Positions 37,104-46,168 of a stretch of 64,000 nucleotides of DNA are shown here, piece by piece (positions within the stretch are counted from its first letter, which is position 1; every line of letters starts with the position of its first letter). The DNA lies in the NCBI GenBank assembly GCA_963281155.1, contig CAUJLY010000003.1, positions 4,712,001 through 4,776,000 of the forward strand, read 5' to 3'. The stretch is from Rhabditophanes sp. KR3021. Its lineage: Eukaryota; Nematoda; Chromadorea; Rhabditida; Alloionematidae. Below the pieces are notes generated by a model. It saw nothing but the letters and a program-made list of their open reading frames with translations, did no database searches and was not told the origin of the DNA. Both the position numbers and the translations under genes were made by a program.

Positions 37104-38549
37104 ATGGTTCGGTCTAGATGTTTGTCTAGTGTATCTGTTCAAACTGCTCCGGAATGGGATTCTGAGTTCAAGTATTCAACTATTTATGCAGTTGGTCCAA
37201 CTGTTAGTATCTTTGGCAAGATGACAATTATTGTTAAGAATGGATTGGATGTCATTGAACGTTTGCCTGTTCAAAATGGAGAGAAGAGCATTCGCTTTCA
37301 AATGGATCAAGGCTTCCTACAACTCACTGATATCAAGAATGAGCAAGGAAAAGCATTCATCGGATTGTCTACTTTTTCTAAAGACAAGAGAGTGCACGCT
37401 CTGTACAAATTGAAACTCACGATGACAGCTGTTAATCAAAATGGATGTGCTGATAAAAGCTTTGAGACTATCTTTGATCAAGGCTACGATTTGGCTAACT
37501 ATGAAATTTTGTTGTCAAGCACAGTATTGGAAAAGAAAATCAAGATGGAAATCGAGGTACTCAGCAAGTCAATTTGCTATGGACTACCATCTGCATCCTC
37601 TTCAGCCACTGGCCGTGTAATCGAAGCTGGATTATTGTCTAGAATGACAGTTAATTTGACAGAAAATGGGAAAGGTGCAACAAAAGGGCCTTGTACTGAC
37701 TCTGAAAAGATAATTACTTTCAAGACTGAGGAAGCTTCCCTTAATATCAAAGGATGTAAAGGTACCAGTGGAAATGATTTTTTTGAACTTGGTGTGACGT
37801 CTGATGATGAAAATACAGATGTCATTTATCAACTCCAAATCAAGGTTCAATGTTTGGATGAAAATGGAAATGTGTGCAAGCAGTTCTACCATTGTTGTGA
37901 GCAAGGAGCTAGGCTTGACCCTTACACTTGTTTTATTGGAGATGAATTGAAGTATAAGCCGTTGAAAGTCGATGTTGAGATCGTCCACAAGAGTATTGAC
38001 ATGTTGCCTACTTTTGAGGAGGGAGATGTTTATTTGGCTTTTAGCAATGGAACTGTGTTGAAGACATACAAAACGGTGATTGGAGTCCATTCTACTTATT
38101 TAAAGGAATTAATTGGAGACGATATGAATTGCCCCGGACCAGTGACCATCAATTTGGACAATTTTTCCGTGGATGCTATTAAGGAACTCTTGTACCAAGT
38201 CTACTCAACCAAACGACCTATTTGGACCAATTTCAAAGCTCTAGCCTTGGCAGCCACAAGCTTTAGTTTTAATCTGATTCTCCGCAAACTTGCGCTTCAT
38301 CTTGTCAATTATGAAGAACTTTGCTGGCTGGATAAGATGAAGGAAGCCATTTGTATGGGATTAGATGAAGCTATCATCATGCTCGCTGTTCAAGCTTCTC
38401 AAACAGGCTTGTGGGATGGATTACTTGCCAGTGGAATGGATCCTTTGAATGAATTTGGAGTTCAAGTTTACGAAAGCCTCATCAAACCCAACGTCGAAAG
38501 AGGATACAGCCAAATGTATCACGAGAATTTGTTGAGCAGATGTCTTTAG
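37104..38549 (+). CDS. BTB/POZ protein with two MATH-like N-terminal repeats
   Basis: Single exon, 481 residues. A BTB domain near residues 305-375 (EGDVYLAFSNGTVLKTYKTV, then VHSTYLKELIGDDMN) is followed by a helical region like BACK (to LIKPNVERG). Nematode MATH-BTB proteins with this layout bring substrates to Cullin-3 ubiquitin ligases; the same role here is inference. The first 300 residues are two tandem copies of a beta-rich unit of about 145 residues. Compare CADKSFETIFDQGYDLANYE..VLSKSI (copy 1) with VCKQFYHCCEQGARLDPYTC..IVHKSI (copy 2). They resemble MATH domains in size and strand pattern but lack a clear MATH signature. No introns, unlike most of the long genes here. AATAAA at 38606-38611. 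Confidence 0.75.
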   Translation: MVRSRCLSSVSVQTAPEWDSEFKYSTIYAVGPTVSIFGKMTIIVKNGLDVIERLPVQNGEKSIRFQMDQGFLQLTDIKNEQGKAFIGLSTFSKDKRVHALYKLKLTMTAVNQNGCADKSFETIFDQGYDLANYEILLSSTVLEKKIKMEIEVLSKSICYGLPSASSSATGRVIEAGLLSRMTVNLTENGKGATKGPCTDSEKIITFKTEEASLNIKGCKGTSGNDFFELGVTSDDENTDVIYQLQIKVQCLDENGNVCKQFYHCCEQGARLDPYTCFIGDELKYKPLKVDVEIVHKSIDMLPTFEEGDVYLAFSNGTVLKTYKTVIGVHSTYLKELIGDDMNCPGPVTINLDNFSVDAIKELLYQVYSTKRPIWTNFKALALAATSFSFNLILRKLALHLVNYEELCWLDKMKEAICMGLDEAIIMLAVQASQTGLWDGLLASGMDPLNEFGVQVYESLIKPNVERGYSQMYHENLLSRCL

Positions 38550-38682
38550 AAGACATATCTCGGTTACTAGAAGCAACGTAAATCATAAATTCATTCTTTT
38601 CAAGCAATAAAGTAAATTTACATTCCTTATTTTTGATCAACTTTAAAATAATTAAATATTAAGGAAAAGGGTGTGCATAATA

Positions 38683-38809
38683 CAGGGTTCCCTAGCTCAT
38701 ACTCCCTAAATGTAAACATTAATAACTTTTTTATTTAATAACAAAATTGTACAAAAATTTAACACTACATAAAAAAAGGCTACAATTTTTATATCCCAAA
38801 GTTTCAAAA
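38683..38809 (+). repeat. Left terminal inverted repeat
   Basis: Outer 127 bp of the TA-flanked element. It pairs with 39092-39218 in reverse orientation, including the stretches CTCATACTCCCTAAATGTAA and TCCCAAAGTTTCAAAA. Confidence 0.85.
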
Positions 38810-38899
38810 TATTTGAGCAGTTTGTAAGTGAGTTATGAATACTTTTCCAAAAATGTATTTTTGGGGTAAAATAAATCAGGGAAATAATTTCATTGTTTA

Positions 38900-39073
38900 A
38901 TCTTTTGTGTTAATTTAATCCTCATCGTGGTTACTTATGCGGATATAGAAAAGGCAGCAACGTTAAAGTTTTTTTATAAAACCAATGAGTCTCCAATATT
39001 AACTCAAAGACATGTTAAAAGATTGGAAAAATGTATTGAAAAGGAAGGTGGACATTTTGAGCCATTTTTATAG
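38900..39073 (+). pseudogene. Transposase C-terminal remnant
   Basis: Open frame between the two inverted repeats ending in TAG at 39071-39073. It contains TQRHVKRLEKCIEKEGGHFE. The pattern CI-x3-G-G-H-F-E near the end is familiar from mariner-like transposases. No DDE/D catalytic region is present, so it cannot move the element. Confidence 0.5.
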
Positions 39074-39091
39074 TTAATATTCGATATTTTG

Positions 39092-39218
39092 TTTTGAAAC
39101 TTTGGGATATAAAAATTTTAGTCTTTTTTTATGTAGTGTTAAATTTTTGTACAATTTTATCATTAAATAAAAAAGTTATTAACGTTTACATTTAGGGAGT
39201 ATGAGCTCGGGAACCCTG
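39092..39218 (-). repeat. Right terminal inverted repeat
   Basis: Reverse-complement partner of 38683-38809; see the element entry for the TA flank and ends. Confidence 0.85.
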
Positions 39219-39404
39219 TATAAAAAATTTATTTCTAATATGGTGAATTAATATTATATTAATACAATATCGTGTAAACTTGTCGTATCGGTAAAACACT
39301 TTATTACTTTATTATTTAACAAATTCTAAATTTAAGAAAAACAACATTTAACAAATTTTAACTTTAAGAAAAACAACATTTAACAAGTTCTAAATTTAGG
39401 ATCT

Positions 39405-40910
39405 CTAAGATTGTGCCGAAATTGGTCTGCATATCAATTCCTCGAGATCTTTTGGCCTAACAGAGTCCATTTTATTTTCAATTTTTCCGCCACTAAATTG
39501 GGCGTCATATCCAATCTCAAATCTTTCCAACACTTTAGCTGAGCAAAACTTCAAGGAGTACCCAAGCATCTCTAGCTTTTCCACCTCTTCAGGTTTAATC
39601 TCCCCTTGAGCCATTTCTTGAATTAAATTGTTGTAAAGCTTATAGAAGATCCGCCCCAAAAAACATAGCTCCCAATTACTCGTGCGGGAGCAGTTCATGT
39701 TGCCGACGATCCAAGATTGAATTTGCAGTGTTCCGACAAGTGTACTTATCGATGTCTGAATCCCAGCCACATTATTTACAATCATCAGAATGTACTTCCT
39801 TGTAACAGGCGTTGATAGTTCTGAATAGAAGAGGGATAAAATGGCCTTGAATCCACCAGCACTATTCAAAATATGGAAATCCTCACTATCAATTAAGGAA
39901 CCAGACAGCATATCCAACATAAATTCAGTCTCTCCATTCAGATTCTCCATATTAGCACTTTCCAACATTTGATAGAACAGAATAGGAGCTCCCATTTTGA
40001 TGGTTGGACGTGAGATTAGCAAACTGCAAATTCTTCCAAATATTGGCGATGCTGGGTTCATTAAAACGACGGAAGCACGAGCGAAGTAATGCGTAATGAT
40101 GTTCGGAATGCGCAAATTTACTGCACTCAAACTTTCCTTGTACTGACGAATCAACTGCTGCACCAACTTCTTCGTTTCAAAAGAATCAGACGCCACTTGA
40201 TTGAGATGAGCGTAGAACCTGTGCAGGCAAATATAAGCACTAGCTCTGACTTCTTCATTCCTCACAGATGTGGCGGCAAAAATATATCCAAGGCAACCCA
40301 AACTAATAAAGTCACGAGACCTCAAGTCACTTCCAACTTCCATCATTGAGGAGAATAGTCTTAGGAGAAATCTTGGGTCGTAGACGACATCGTTCCCAGC
40401 AGATGACAGAGTTTCGAACTGCGAAACCGTCTTGATGCTGAACCCTAGTCGTTCTTTATCCAGTTGCTTCAACGAGTCAGTATAAGATAAACGCTGATGG
40501 AGCAACGAACCGATTTTGACCAACTCTTCGTAATATGGCTTAGCAGTTTCCCCAAATTGAAAGGGCAAAAATCTAATCATCGAAATTCCACAATTCTTTT
40601 CCATGACATTTAAAATGTCAAATATGTACTTGTCTTGCTTCCCCAGGCTTCCATTGTAGGAACACAACAATGTTGACACAACATCTAGTGCTTTCCCACT
40701 AGCATTAATTTCACTTTGTATTTCCTAGCATATTTATTAATTAAGCAAGAAACGATTAAAACTTACGAAGCTAGTCTCTGCTTCTTTAACAAATTTCCAT
40801 AGTTTCTTGAGGTTTTTGGGGCCTCTAGGTCCACTGATAGATTTCCGGAGGTCTTTTAGAATATCTATTGCCGACAAGCGTTCACCATTCTCATTAATTT
40901 GCTCGGACAT
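39405..40910 (-). CDS. URB1: URB1-like protein reduced to the C-terminal domain
   Basis: Related to URB1/NPA1, a large nucleolar helical-repeat scaffold for early 60S ribosomal subunit assembly. Exons 40910-40767 and 40724-39405; 487 residues. The URB1 C-terminal signature is clear: VVYDPRFLLRLFSSMMEVGS, CLGYIFAATSVRNEEVRASA, ITHYFARASVVLMNPASPIF and a helical tail (FKAILSLFYSE, QSWIVGNMN). URB1 is about 1760-2270 residues in yeast and human; here only the last quarter is present after a short unique N-terminus (MSEQINENGERLSAIDILKD). The intron is 42 bp with GTAAGT and a proper reading frame, so it does not look like a dead copy. It may be a shortened paralogue beside a full-length gene elsewhere, or lineage-specific reduction. 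An ATG at 40988 is also in frame but adds a hydrophobic leader that looks like untranslated sequence. Confidence 0.75.
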
Positions 40911-41081
40911 TAAGATAATTGATAAGCTTAACAAAGTAATTAATAAGTTGAACAGAGCAATTAATATGTTTAACAAAGTAGTTTTCAAACGTTGTTTACT
41001 ATCTGTCGTTACAAGATCTGCTATGCGAAAAGATTGGAAGGAAGTTTATTCAAAAGAAAGTAAAAAAAGCATCCAAAACAT

Positions 41082-41135
41082 TAGATTCTTATTCAGATCA
41101 AAAAGAATTAGATTCTTATTCAGACCAAAAAGAAT
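41082..41135 (+). repeat. Two-copy 27-bp direct repeat
   Basis: ATTAGATTCTTATTCAGAYC followed by AAAAAGA occurs twice back to back with a third partial copy. It lies in the spacer between the divergent URB1-like gene and the PA200 remnant. Confidence 0.7.
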
Positions 41136-41159
41136 TAGAGAGGAACTGTTGTAAACATC

Positions 41160-42102
41160 TTGATGTATTACATGAAAATGACTAAATCTGGAGTTAAGAA
41201 AGTGATTATTGGTGCTCCGAAGGCCGAAGCTGACAGAAATGCCGGGATAGTGGAATGGATGTTTATGGATTACTTCAAGACAACTTGCACCTACTTGTGA
41301 GAGTATGGAGGATCGAAAAAGTTTGAAACAAGTTACTAAAAATTATGCAGGATTCTACAAATGGCCACCAACTTACAAAGTCTCAGATGCTGTGGACAAT
41401 CAAAGTTTACGTAATAGGAGTTTTGAGCAGTTAAGTGATTGTGGGTGGTTTCAAGAATGTGGAGTTTGTGAGGAAGACTTTTGAAAGTATCGGAACCCAT
41501 TATTGTGAGAGAGAACGTGTTAATCCAAAATTGGGTTTGTTCGTGGCCCAACTTTGCCATAACTTCAGTGACCTCTGTGCTGGTCCTTTCATTGAATTGT
41601 TTGAAGAATACCTAACCTCTGAAAACAAAATTGACAAGAAGATTGGCATTGTAATGTTTGCTGGGTTGGCCCGTGGATCCAAATACTGGAGTTGCGATAA
41701 GTATGACAACCTTGAGAAAGCGTTGTCTGCGAAGTTGTTAAATGCGTGGGAAACAATGCCTCCTGCATTTTTGTCTCACTGGGCTGAGGCGTGTAGTCTG
41801 ATTTTGGCTAAACAAGACATCAGGAGATACAAATGGTGATTGAGCTGATTTTGCAGTATGCCAACCAGATTGTACTCAGTTGCCCCTGCACGTGTCCTTC
41901 TTACCTTCCCAAAGTCATGATGGCCGTTGCTCTGATCGCACGCAAATCCAAGCTGAAGGTTCTCCACGACTCAGTGATTGAAGTTCTCCGTGATTTCAAA
42001 AGAACTGATCAGGACACTTGGCAAGTACATGAGAAAGCATTCAGGAAAGAAGAACTAGCTGTTCTACATAATGTTCTTATTTCCCCAAATTATTATGTCT
42101 AA
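41160..42102 (+). pseudogene. PSME4: Broken PA200/Blm10 (PSME4) C-terminal remnant
   Basis: PA200 is a large HEAT-repeat cap of the proteasome. The fragments are spread over all three plus frames. 41178-41300 is one open piece with no sure match. 41299-41484 is a second frame with KNYAGFYKWPPTYK. 41435-41839 is a third frame with IVMFAGLARGSKYWSCDKYD and LSHWAEACSLILAKQDIRRY, matching the family (GLIRGSKHW-type). 41833-42102 matches its very end: LRDFKRTDQDTWQVHEKAFR and LISPNYYV. The last three residues YYV fit the Hb-Y-X tail that opens the proteasome gate. The third and fourth pieces are offset by one base near 41838. Compared with the family, about 400 residues are missing between ELILQ and the C-terminal part. 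Frameshifts, internal deletion and the lost N-terminus indicate a pseudogene. Confidence 0.75.
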
Positions 42103-42334
42103 CTAAAAATAAATAACTTAAAGACGTAAAAGTAATTATGTGACTATCAAAATCAAATGTATGCTACTATTCTTAAAATAAATTGGTAATTGATCACTTT
42201 TTTTACTTAACAAAATTGCCTTTGATTGTACGAATAACGGGTATTAGCAGCACGTAACTTATTGTGTAATAATTGGACAGGATCACTGCAAGCAATGGAA
42301 ATATATCTACATGACTTATCTTTGAAAACTTTAG
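42103..42334. other. Spacer
   Basis: AT-rich sequence following the PA200 remnant. AAATAAATAACTT at 42107 could be a retained polyadenylation site. It ends in a CTTTAG acceptor-like site before the next open frame. Confidence 0.3.
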
Positions 42335-42718
42335 CCATGGACCACCAATAAAATACACAATGAAGTGGATACTCTTACTGAATATGTAAAAGATAATTTA
42401 GATATGTGGAATACTTACCTTAGTAATAACAAATTTAATTCAACAAAATATAGTTGTCATGAAAAAGCGTCTTTGGAACATTTGTATTCCTTAACTATAG
42501 TATTACTTAGAAATATTGCAGCAAAACGTGTCGGATTAATTTTCATAAGTGCAGTTGCTTGTACTTTTAGAATAGATGAGACTGACCAATTTAATCATAG
42601 AATAAGGTCAGCAGGTTTTCATGTCCCGAAAATAAGCAGTGAACATCATGAAAATTGTATTTTTACGAATGGAAAATTGATAGGAGAAGAAGTTGAATTG
42701 TCGAAGCCTCAGAATTGA
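42335..42718 (+). CDS. Small orphan open frame, possible last exon
   Basis: Open from an AACTTTAG acceptor-like site at 42327-42334 to TGA at 42716-42718, about 127 codons with no ATG near its start, so it would need an upstream exon that I could not identify. The translation (EYVKDNLDMWNTYLSNNKFN onward, ending VELSKPQN) has mixed helical character and matches nothing I know. It could be a final exon of a small gene or a decayed gene like its neighbour at 41.2-42.1 kb. Confidence 0.3.
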   Translation, partial: PWTTNKIHNEVDTLTEYVKDNLDMWNTYLSNNKFNSTKYSCHEKASLEHLYSLTIVLLRNIAAKRVGLIFISAVACTFRIDETDQFNHRIRSAGFHVPKISSEHHENCIFTNGKLIGEEVELSKPQN

Positions 42719-43232
42719 ATTATGATGACGGATAACCATTTTATAATCAAAATTACTTTTCATAATAAATCAGTTAAAGGCTAGGATGCGCGTGGAAATG
42801 TATTTTTATTTTTTTGAATGCTAAATGAATTCAAATAAATTTGTTGAAACTTTTTCCTTTTACTATTGCCCTGACGGTGCATATCCTGTTTAATTAGTGT
42901 TTTCCTTGTTAAATAACTCAGAATTTTTTGTATGAAAAGTATTATCATAACTAAAAATAGATTATACCTACTACATTCATGCATATGTCTCATTTATCCT
43001 CAGTTGTCATTATCCACGATGTTTCTCACACAAACAAATTTGTCCTACTTGTTTTACTTGCTACTTCAATTAATGGGTTTTATTTAATTTGATATAAAAA
43101 TCACTTATTGGAACAGTCATTATTGCAAAAGTTAATTAAAGCAGAACACAACATTATTTAGTAAAAAATTGAAGAAATATCAGATTAAATCCCCTTTATT
43201 GCAACAAATTTATACATTTTATAGATCAAGAA
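42719..43232. other. Intergenic, no supported gene
   Basis: AT-rich. On the minus side it should hold the 3' UTR of the small secreted-protein gene. A 70-codon minus frame at 42781-42993 is not convincing. Confidence 0.4.
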
Positions 43233-43496
43233 TTATGAGTCGTTATTAGTTAGTTTAACATTTGAAGGTGCATTTTGAACCTTGTTCTGTGCTTGGTTGC
43301 TTCCGTATCCAAAATATGGAGATGCAAACGCTCCGGCGTAATAACCGGAATAAGCTCCTGGATAATATCCTGTGTAACCAGCTCCGAGATAACCAGCATA
43401 AGCTGATCCGGCATATGCAGCATAAGGAGAGTAGTACTGGGCTGATGTTGAAGCAATCAAGAAAGCAACAAAAACAGCAATAGTCTTAAAATTCAT
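43233..43496 (-). CDS. Small secreted Tyr/Gly/Ala-rich protein
   Basis: Single exon, 87 residues. MNFKTIAVFVAFLIASTSAQ is a textbook signal peptide cleaved after Ala-Gln or Ser-Ala. The mature part is built of YAGYLGAGYTGYYPGAYSGY-type repeats, then an Asn/Gln-rich tail. This composition occurs in cuticle and eggshell structural proteins and in the Gly/Tyr-rich antimicrobial-like peptides of nematodes; I cannot choose among them. A TATATTTAAG element 48 nt upstream implies a short 5' UTR, fitting a strongly expressed secretory gene. The last residues NNDS are polar and do not look like a membrane anchor. Confidence 0.8.
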   Translation of the reverse strand: MNFKTIAVFVAFLIASTSAQYYSPYAAYAGSAYAGYLGAGYTGYYPGAYSGYYAGAFASPYFGYGSNQAQNKVQNAPSNVKLTNNDS

Positions 43497-43543
43497 GATT
43501 TAGCAAAATTGAATTCTGATACTTAGTGCTTGCAAACTCATTC

Positions 43544-43553
43544 CTTAAATATA
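43544..43553 (-). promoter_or_regulatory. Candidate TATA box of the secreted-protein gene
   Basis: TATATTTAAG on the minus strand, 48 nt before the ATG at 43496. Spacing fits a TATA box with a 5' UTR near 20 nt. Confidence 0.4.
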
Positions 43554-43560
43554 CTCTGCT

Positions 43561-44389
43561 TGTTTACTTAAAAACAGGAAGTACAAGAGTAAATGTATGA
43601 AGTTTGCAGGAATTAATTTGGAGCAAATAATTTTGTTTTAAAAGCAACAAAAAGTGAAGACTATTCTATATTTACACATATTTGATTAGCCCGTATTATA
43701 AATCGAATTCCAATCGCCCTCTTATAGCTTTTATAAAAAATCAATGATAATATTTACTTCACACTACGAGCAATTTTTATTTGCTTCGAACTTTAACTGT
43801 TTTGCACATTCTTACTTTCTGTTGATATTGAGAATTTAAAATATATGTGTGTATTAATAATTACTAAAACTTTCAAAAATATAAATAGTATGGTTTTGAA
43901 TAAATATATTTGACAGTGGCAAATATTGTTTAAACAAACAGACGATTCACTAGAATTGAACCATTGAGTGTCTACTTACAAGATTTCAATTCATTCATCT
44001 TTACTTTCAAGCTAATATACGTTATGCATTTGATTTTGCCTATTTTTAAATGACAAATTGGCTCAAGGCAAGTATGTTAAAAAATTTAAAATACTGAACA
44101 TTTTGTCAATGTCACGCGAGGCATAAAATAAGTGTTTCATAATTACTATAACATTTATTGTTAAATGAAATTATTATTTACATAAAATGCACTTAAAACA
44201 AATATATAATCAGCGTTTTGTCTACCAAACTTTACTGGGAAAGACCAAAAAGGCTGGAAAAGGATATTCCCTAATTAATTCTATCTGTGAATTACGGATT
44301 CCTATTCATTAAGGAATTCATTGTTTGCTTATAAAAAATGAGTCTGAGGAAGAATAGGACTGTTAAATGAAATCGGAAAATAAAAAGAG
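43561..44389. other. Intergenic, no supported gene
   Basis: AT-rich, upstream of the minus-strand secreted-protein gene. No open frame or repeat of note. Confidence 0.4.
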
Positions 44390-45500
44390 TATTCTATTTA
44401 ACCAAATCTTGCTCATGGATCAGACAGAAGTATTCAAAAAAATGTGTTTATATAACATGCATTGTATGTTCAATCTTTGATGATGATAACAAAGAATGCA
44501 TATCAGACAACAAAGATATTTCTTACATAGGAGAAAGTGATCAATTTGAGCATGTTTGACAATTAGCTACATATCGTCAAATTTACAATTGTCCATATTG
44601 ATGCTATACTGGGTCAAAATATTCCAAAAAAACAACATATCGCCAACTTTGTCCACAACTGTTTTTGCAGATTAACCATACTTACTATAACAATGATCCT
44701 TATTAAAAAATCGCAAAAAAATTGTAAAAGATTTGGAGGAATTGATTCCGTTGAAAAACAAAGACTTTATGACTATTTTGAAAAGAATTTGTGTAAATCT
44801 GTAAATTAAATGGGAAACATGAGTTTAATGAGGGAAGTAAAATAAAACCCATCTTAGAGTTGGAGCAAATTCAGCACAAGCAATGTTAACTAAATACAAT
44901 ATATGGAATTCATGGCATGCTACGCAGTAGTAGGCTATTGTCAAATTTGTAAAAGGTTACCATTTAAATTCTATGTTAAAGCCTATTACAACAAATAACA
45001 TACAGATGAAATAAAACTTTTTCTCTTTTTAATACATGTCTTTTTGGGTAAAGCGCATAACTGATGGAGAATTGTCATCCTATTTATACGAGAATAGCTG
45101 TCTTTATGTAAATTAATTTTCATTTTTTACGATATTAATATTTTTTAGTCTCGTCGTCGGTATATTAATGATGAAAGAATTTCTATTGATGCTGAAATTT
45201 CAAGTAAACATTTTTATCAAGATTTCATTTTTGAAGATATATGTAAAGTGTGGATGTCATGATATCGAATCAGAAACCATGAGAAATGGATGTTGTCAAT
45301 TACCCTGGTTTAAAATAATTCATTGTTTTAATAATACATTTATTCCAGATGTTGTTACTCAAATAAAATTATTATAACAAAATTCGTTGTTTTTATGATC
45401 AGGATGGTAATGAAAAATTACTTTCCTACAAGGAGGTCCGCCCGTTGATAAAGGATTAAAAAATGCTATTATAAAGCTTTTTGTTATTGAAAAACTTGAC
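44390..45500 (+). pseudogene. Decayed gene of unknown family
   Basis: Translation of this stretch gives peptide-like runs broken by stops and shifts on the plus strand. One frame from about 44468 reads CSIFDDDNKECISDNKDISY, continues past in-frame stops to YNCPY and SKKTTYRQLCPQLF, and near 45165-45280 another frame reads NDERISIDAEISSKHFYQDF. Near 45430-45530 GGPPVDKGLKNAIIKLF appears in a further frame. Composition is coding-like (less poly-A/T than the spacer) but no frame is intact and I cannot name the family. An old transposon open frame or a dead host gene are both possible. Confidence 0.3.
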
Positions 45501-46168
45501 TCTCCATGTAAGCTAATTGATAAAAACGTAAAATGATCATACTCAATTAGGAAACATTTTTAACATTAAAACTACCATATTTCGTTGTTCTTGAAATCTT
45601 ATAACATTGTCGTATGTATTTTCTTTTAAATTACCCATGGTAATATACACCTGATGCAATGATCAAAACACAAATATAGATGTTGCATGCGATTATTGAA
45701 ATAGTGAATTTTTAAATGTGAATGACATATAGTATATTTTATTCCTACGTTTCATACAAACTATAAATCATGAAAAGAATTATTCTTATTTTGTTTTTAC
45801 ATCAAATGATCCTTTACCAACAGCAAATCTTAACACGATGAATTGTTTTTCGAATTTGAGCACCAATTTTTTTATGCCATGTCTCTCCAATCGTACCCTA
45901 AAGTACACCATGTAATCAGATCTATTTATATTTTGTTAGTTGCAAACTCAATATTTTTAGCCACATATAAAATATGTTTCTTTTGGAGTTTCATTCTTGT
46001 AAAAAAGGCTAGAAAAACTTTTTTTGATTCAACCAATATAGTAAATATGTATTTACATGTAACCGTTTTTATTATCTGCCTTTATTAATTGTGTTTTACA
46101 CTGTCCATTGAACAATCGAAAGGTTATTTTGTTACAAGCAATATGCTTATGATTTTTTTCTTATAGAC
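45501..46168. other. Spacer upstream of ATR
   Basis: AT-rich. A plus frame at 45843-46088 (81 codons, hydrophobic) is not convincing. A TTTTTTTCTTATAG acceptor ends at 46166, two nucleotides before the ATR ATG, so a 5' UTR intron or trans-splice site is likely there. Confidence 0.4.

Larger units (their letters stand above)
38683..39218. mobile_element. Tc1/mariner-type element with 127-bp terminal inverted repeats
   Basis: The element is 536 bp and flanked by TA on both sides (38681-38682 and 39219-39220), the target-site duplication of Tc1/mariner elements. It begins CAGGGTTCCCTAGCTCATAC and ends in the reverse complement of nearly the same bases. Terminal inverted repeats are 38683-38809 and 39092-39218, with only about ten mismatches over 127 bp, so it is young. 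The core holds the 3' end of a reading frame (about 38900-39073, plus) ending RLEKCIEKEGGHFEPFL, stop. This resembles the C-terminus of mariner-like transposases. It is therefore an internally deleted, non-autonomous derivative lying between the BTB gene and the URB1-like gene. Confidence 0.85.

Noticed and set aside
40807..41154. 115-codon plus frame overlapping URB1 exon 1 and the 27-bp repeat
   Set aside because: Antisense to a coding exon with phase-correct splicing; repetitive RFLFRPKRIR translation comes from the direct repeat.
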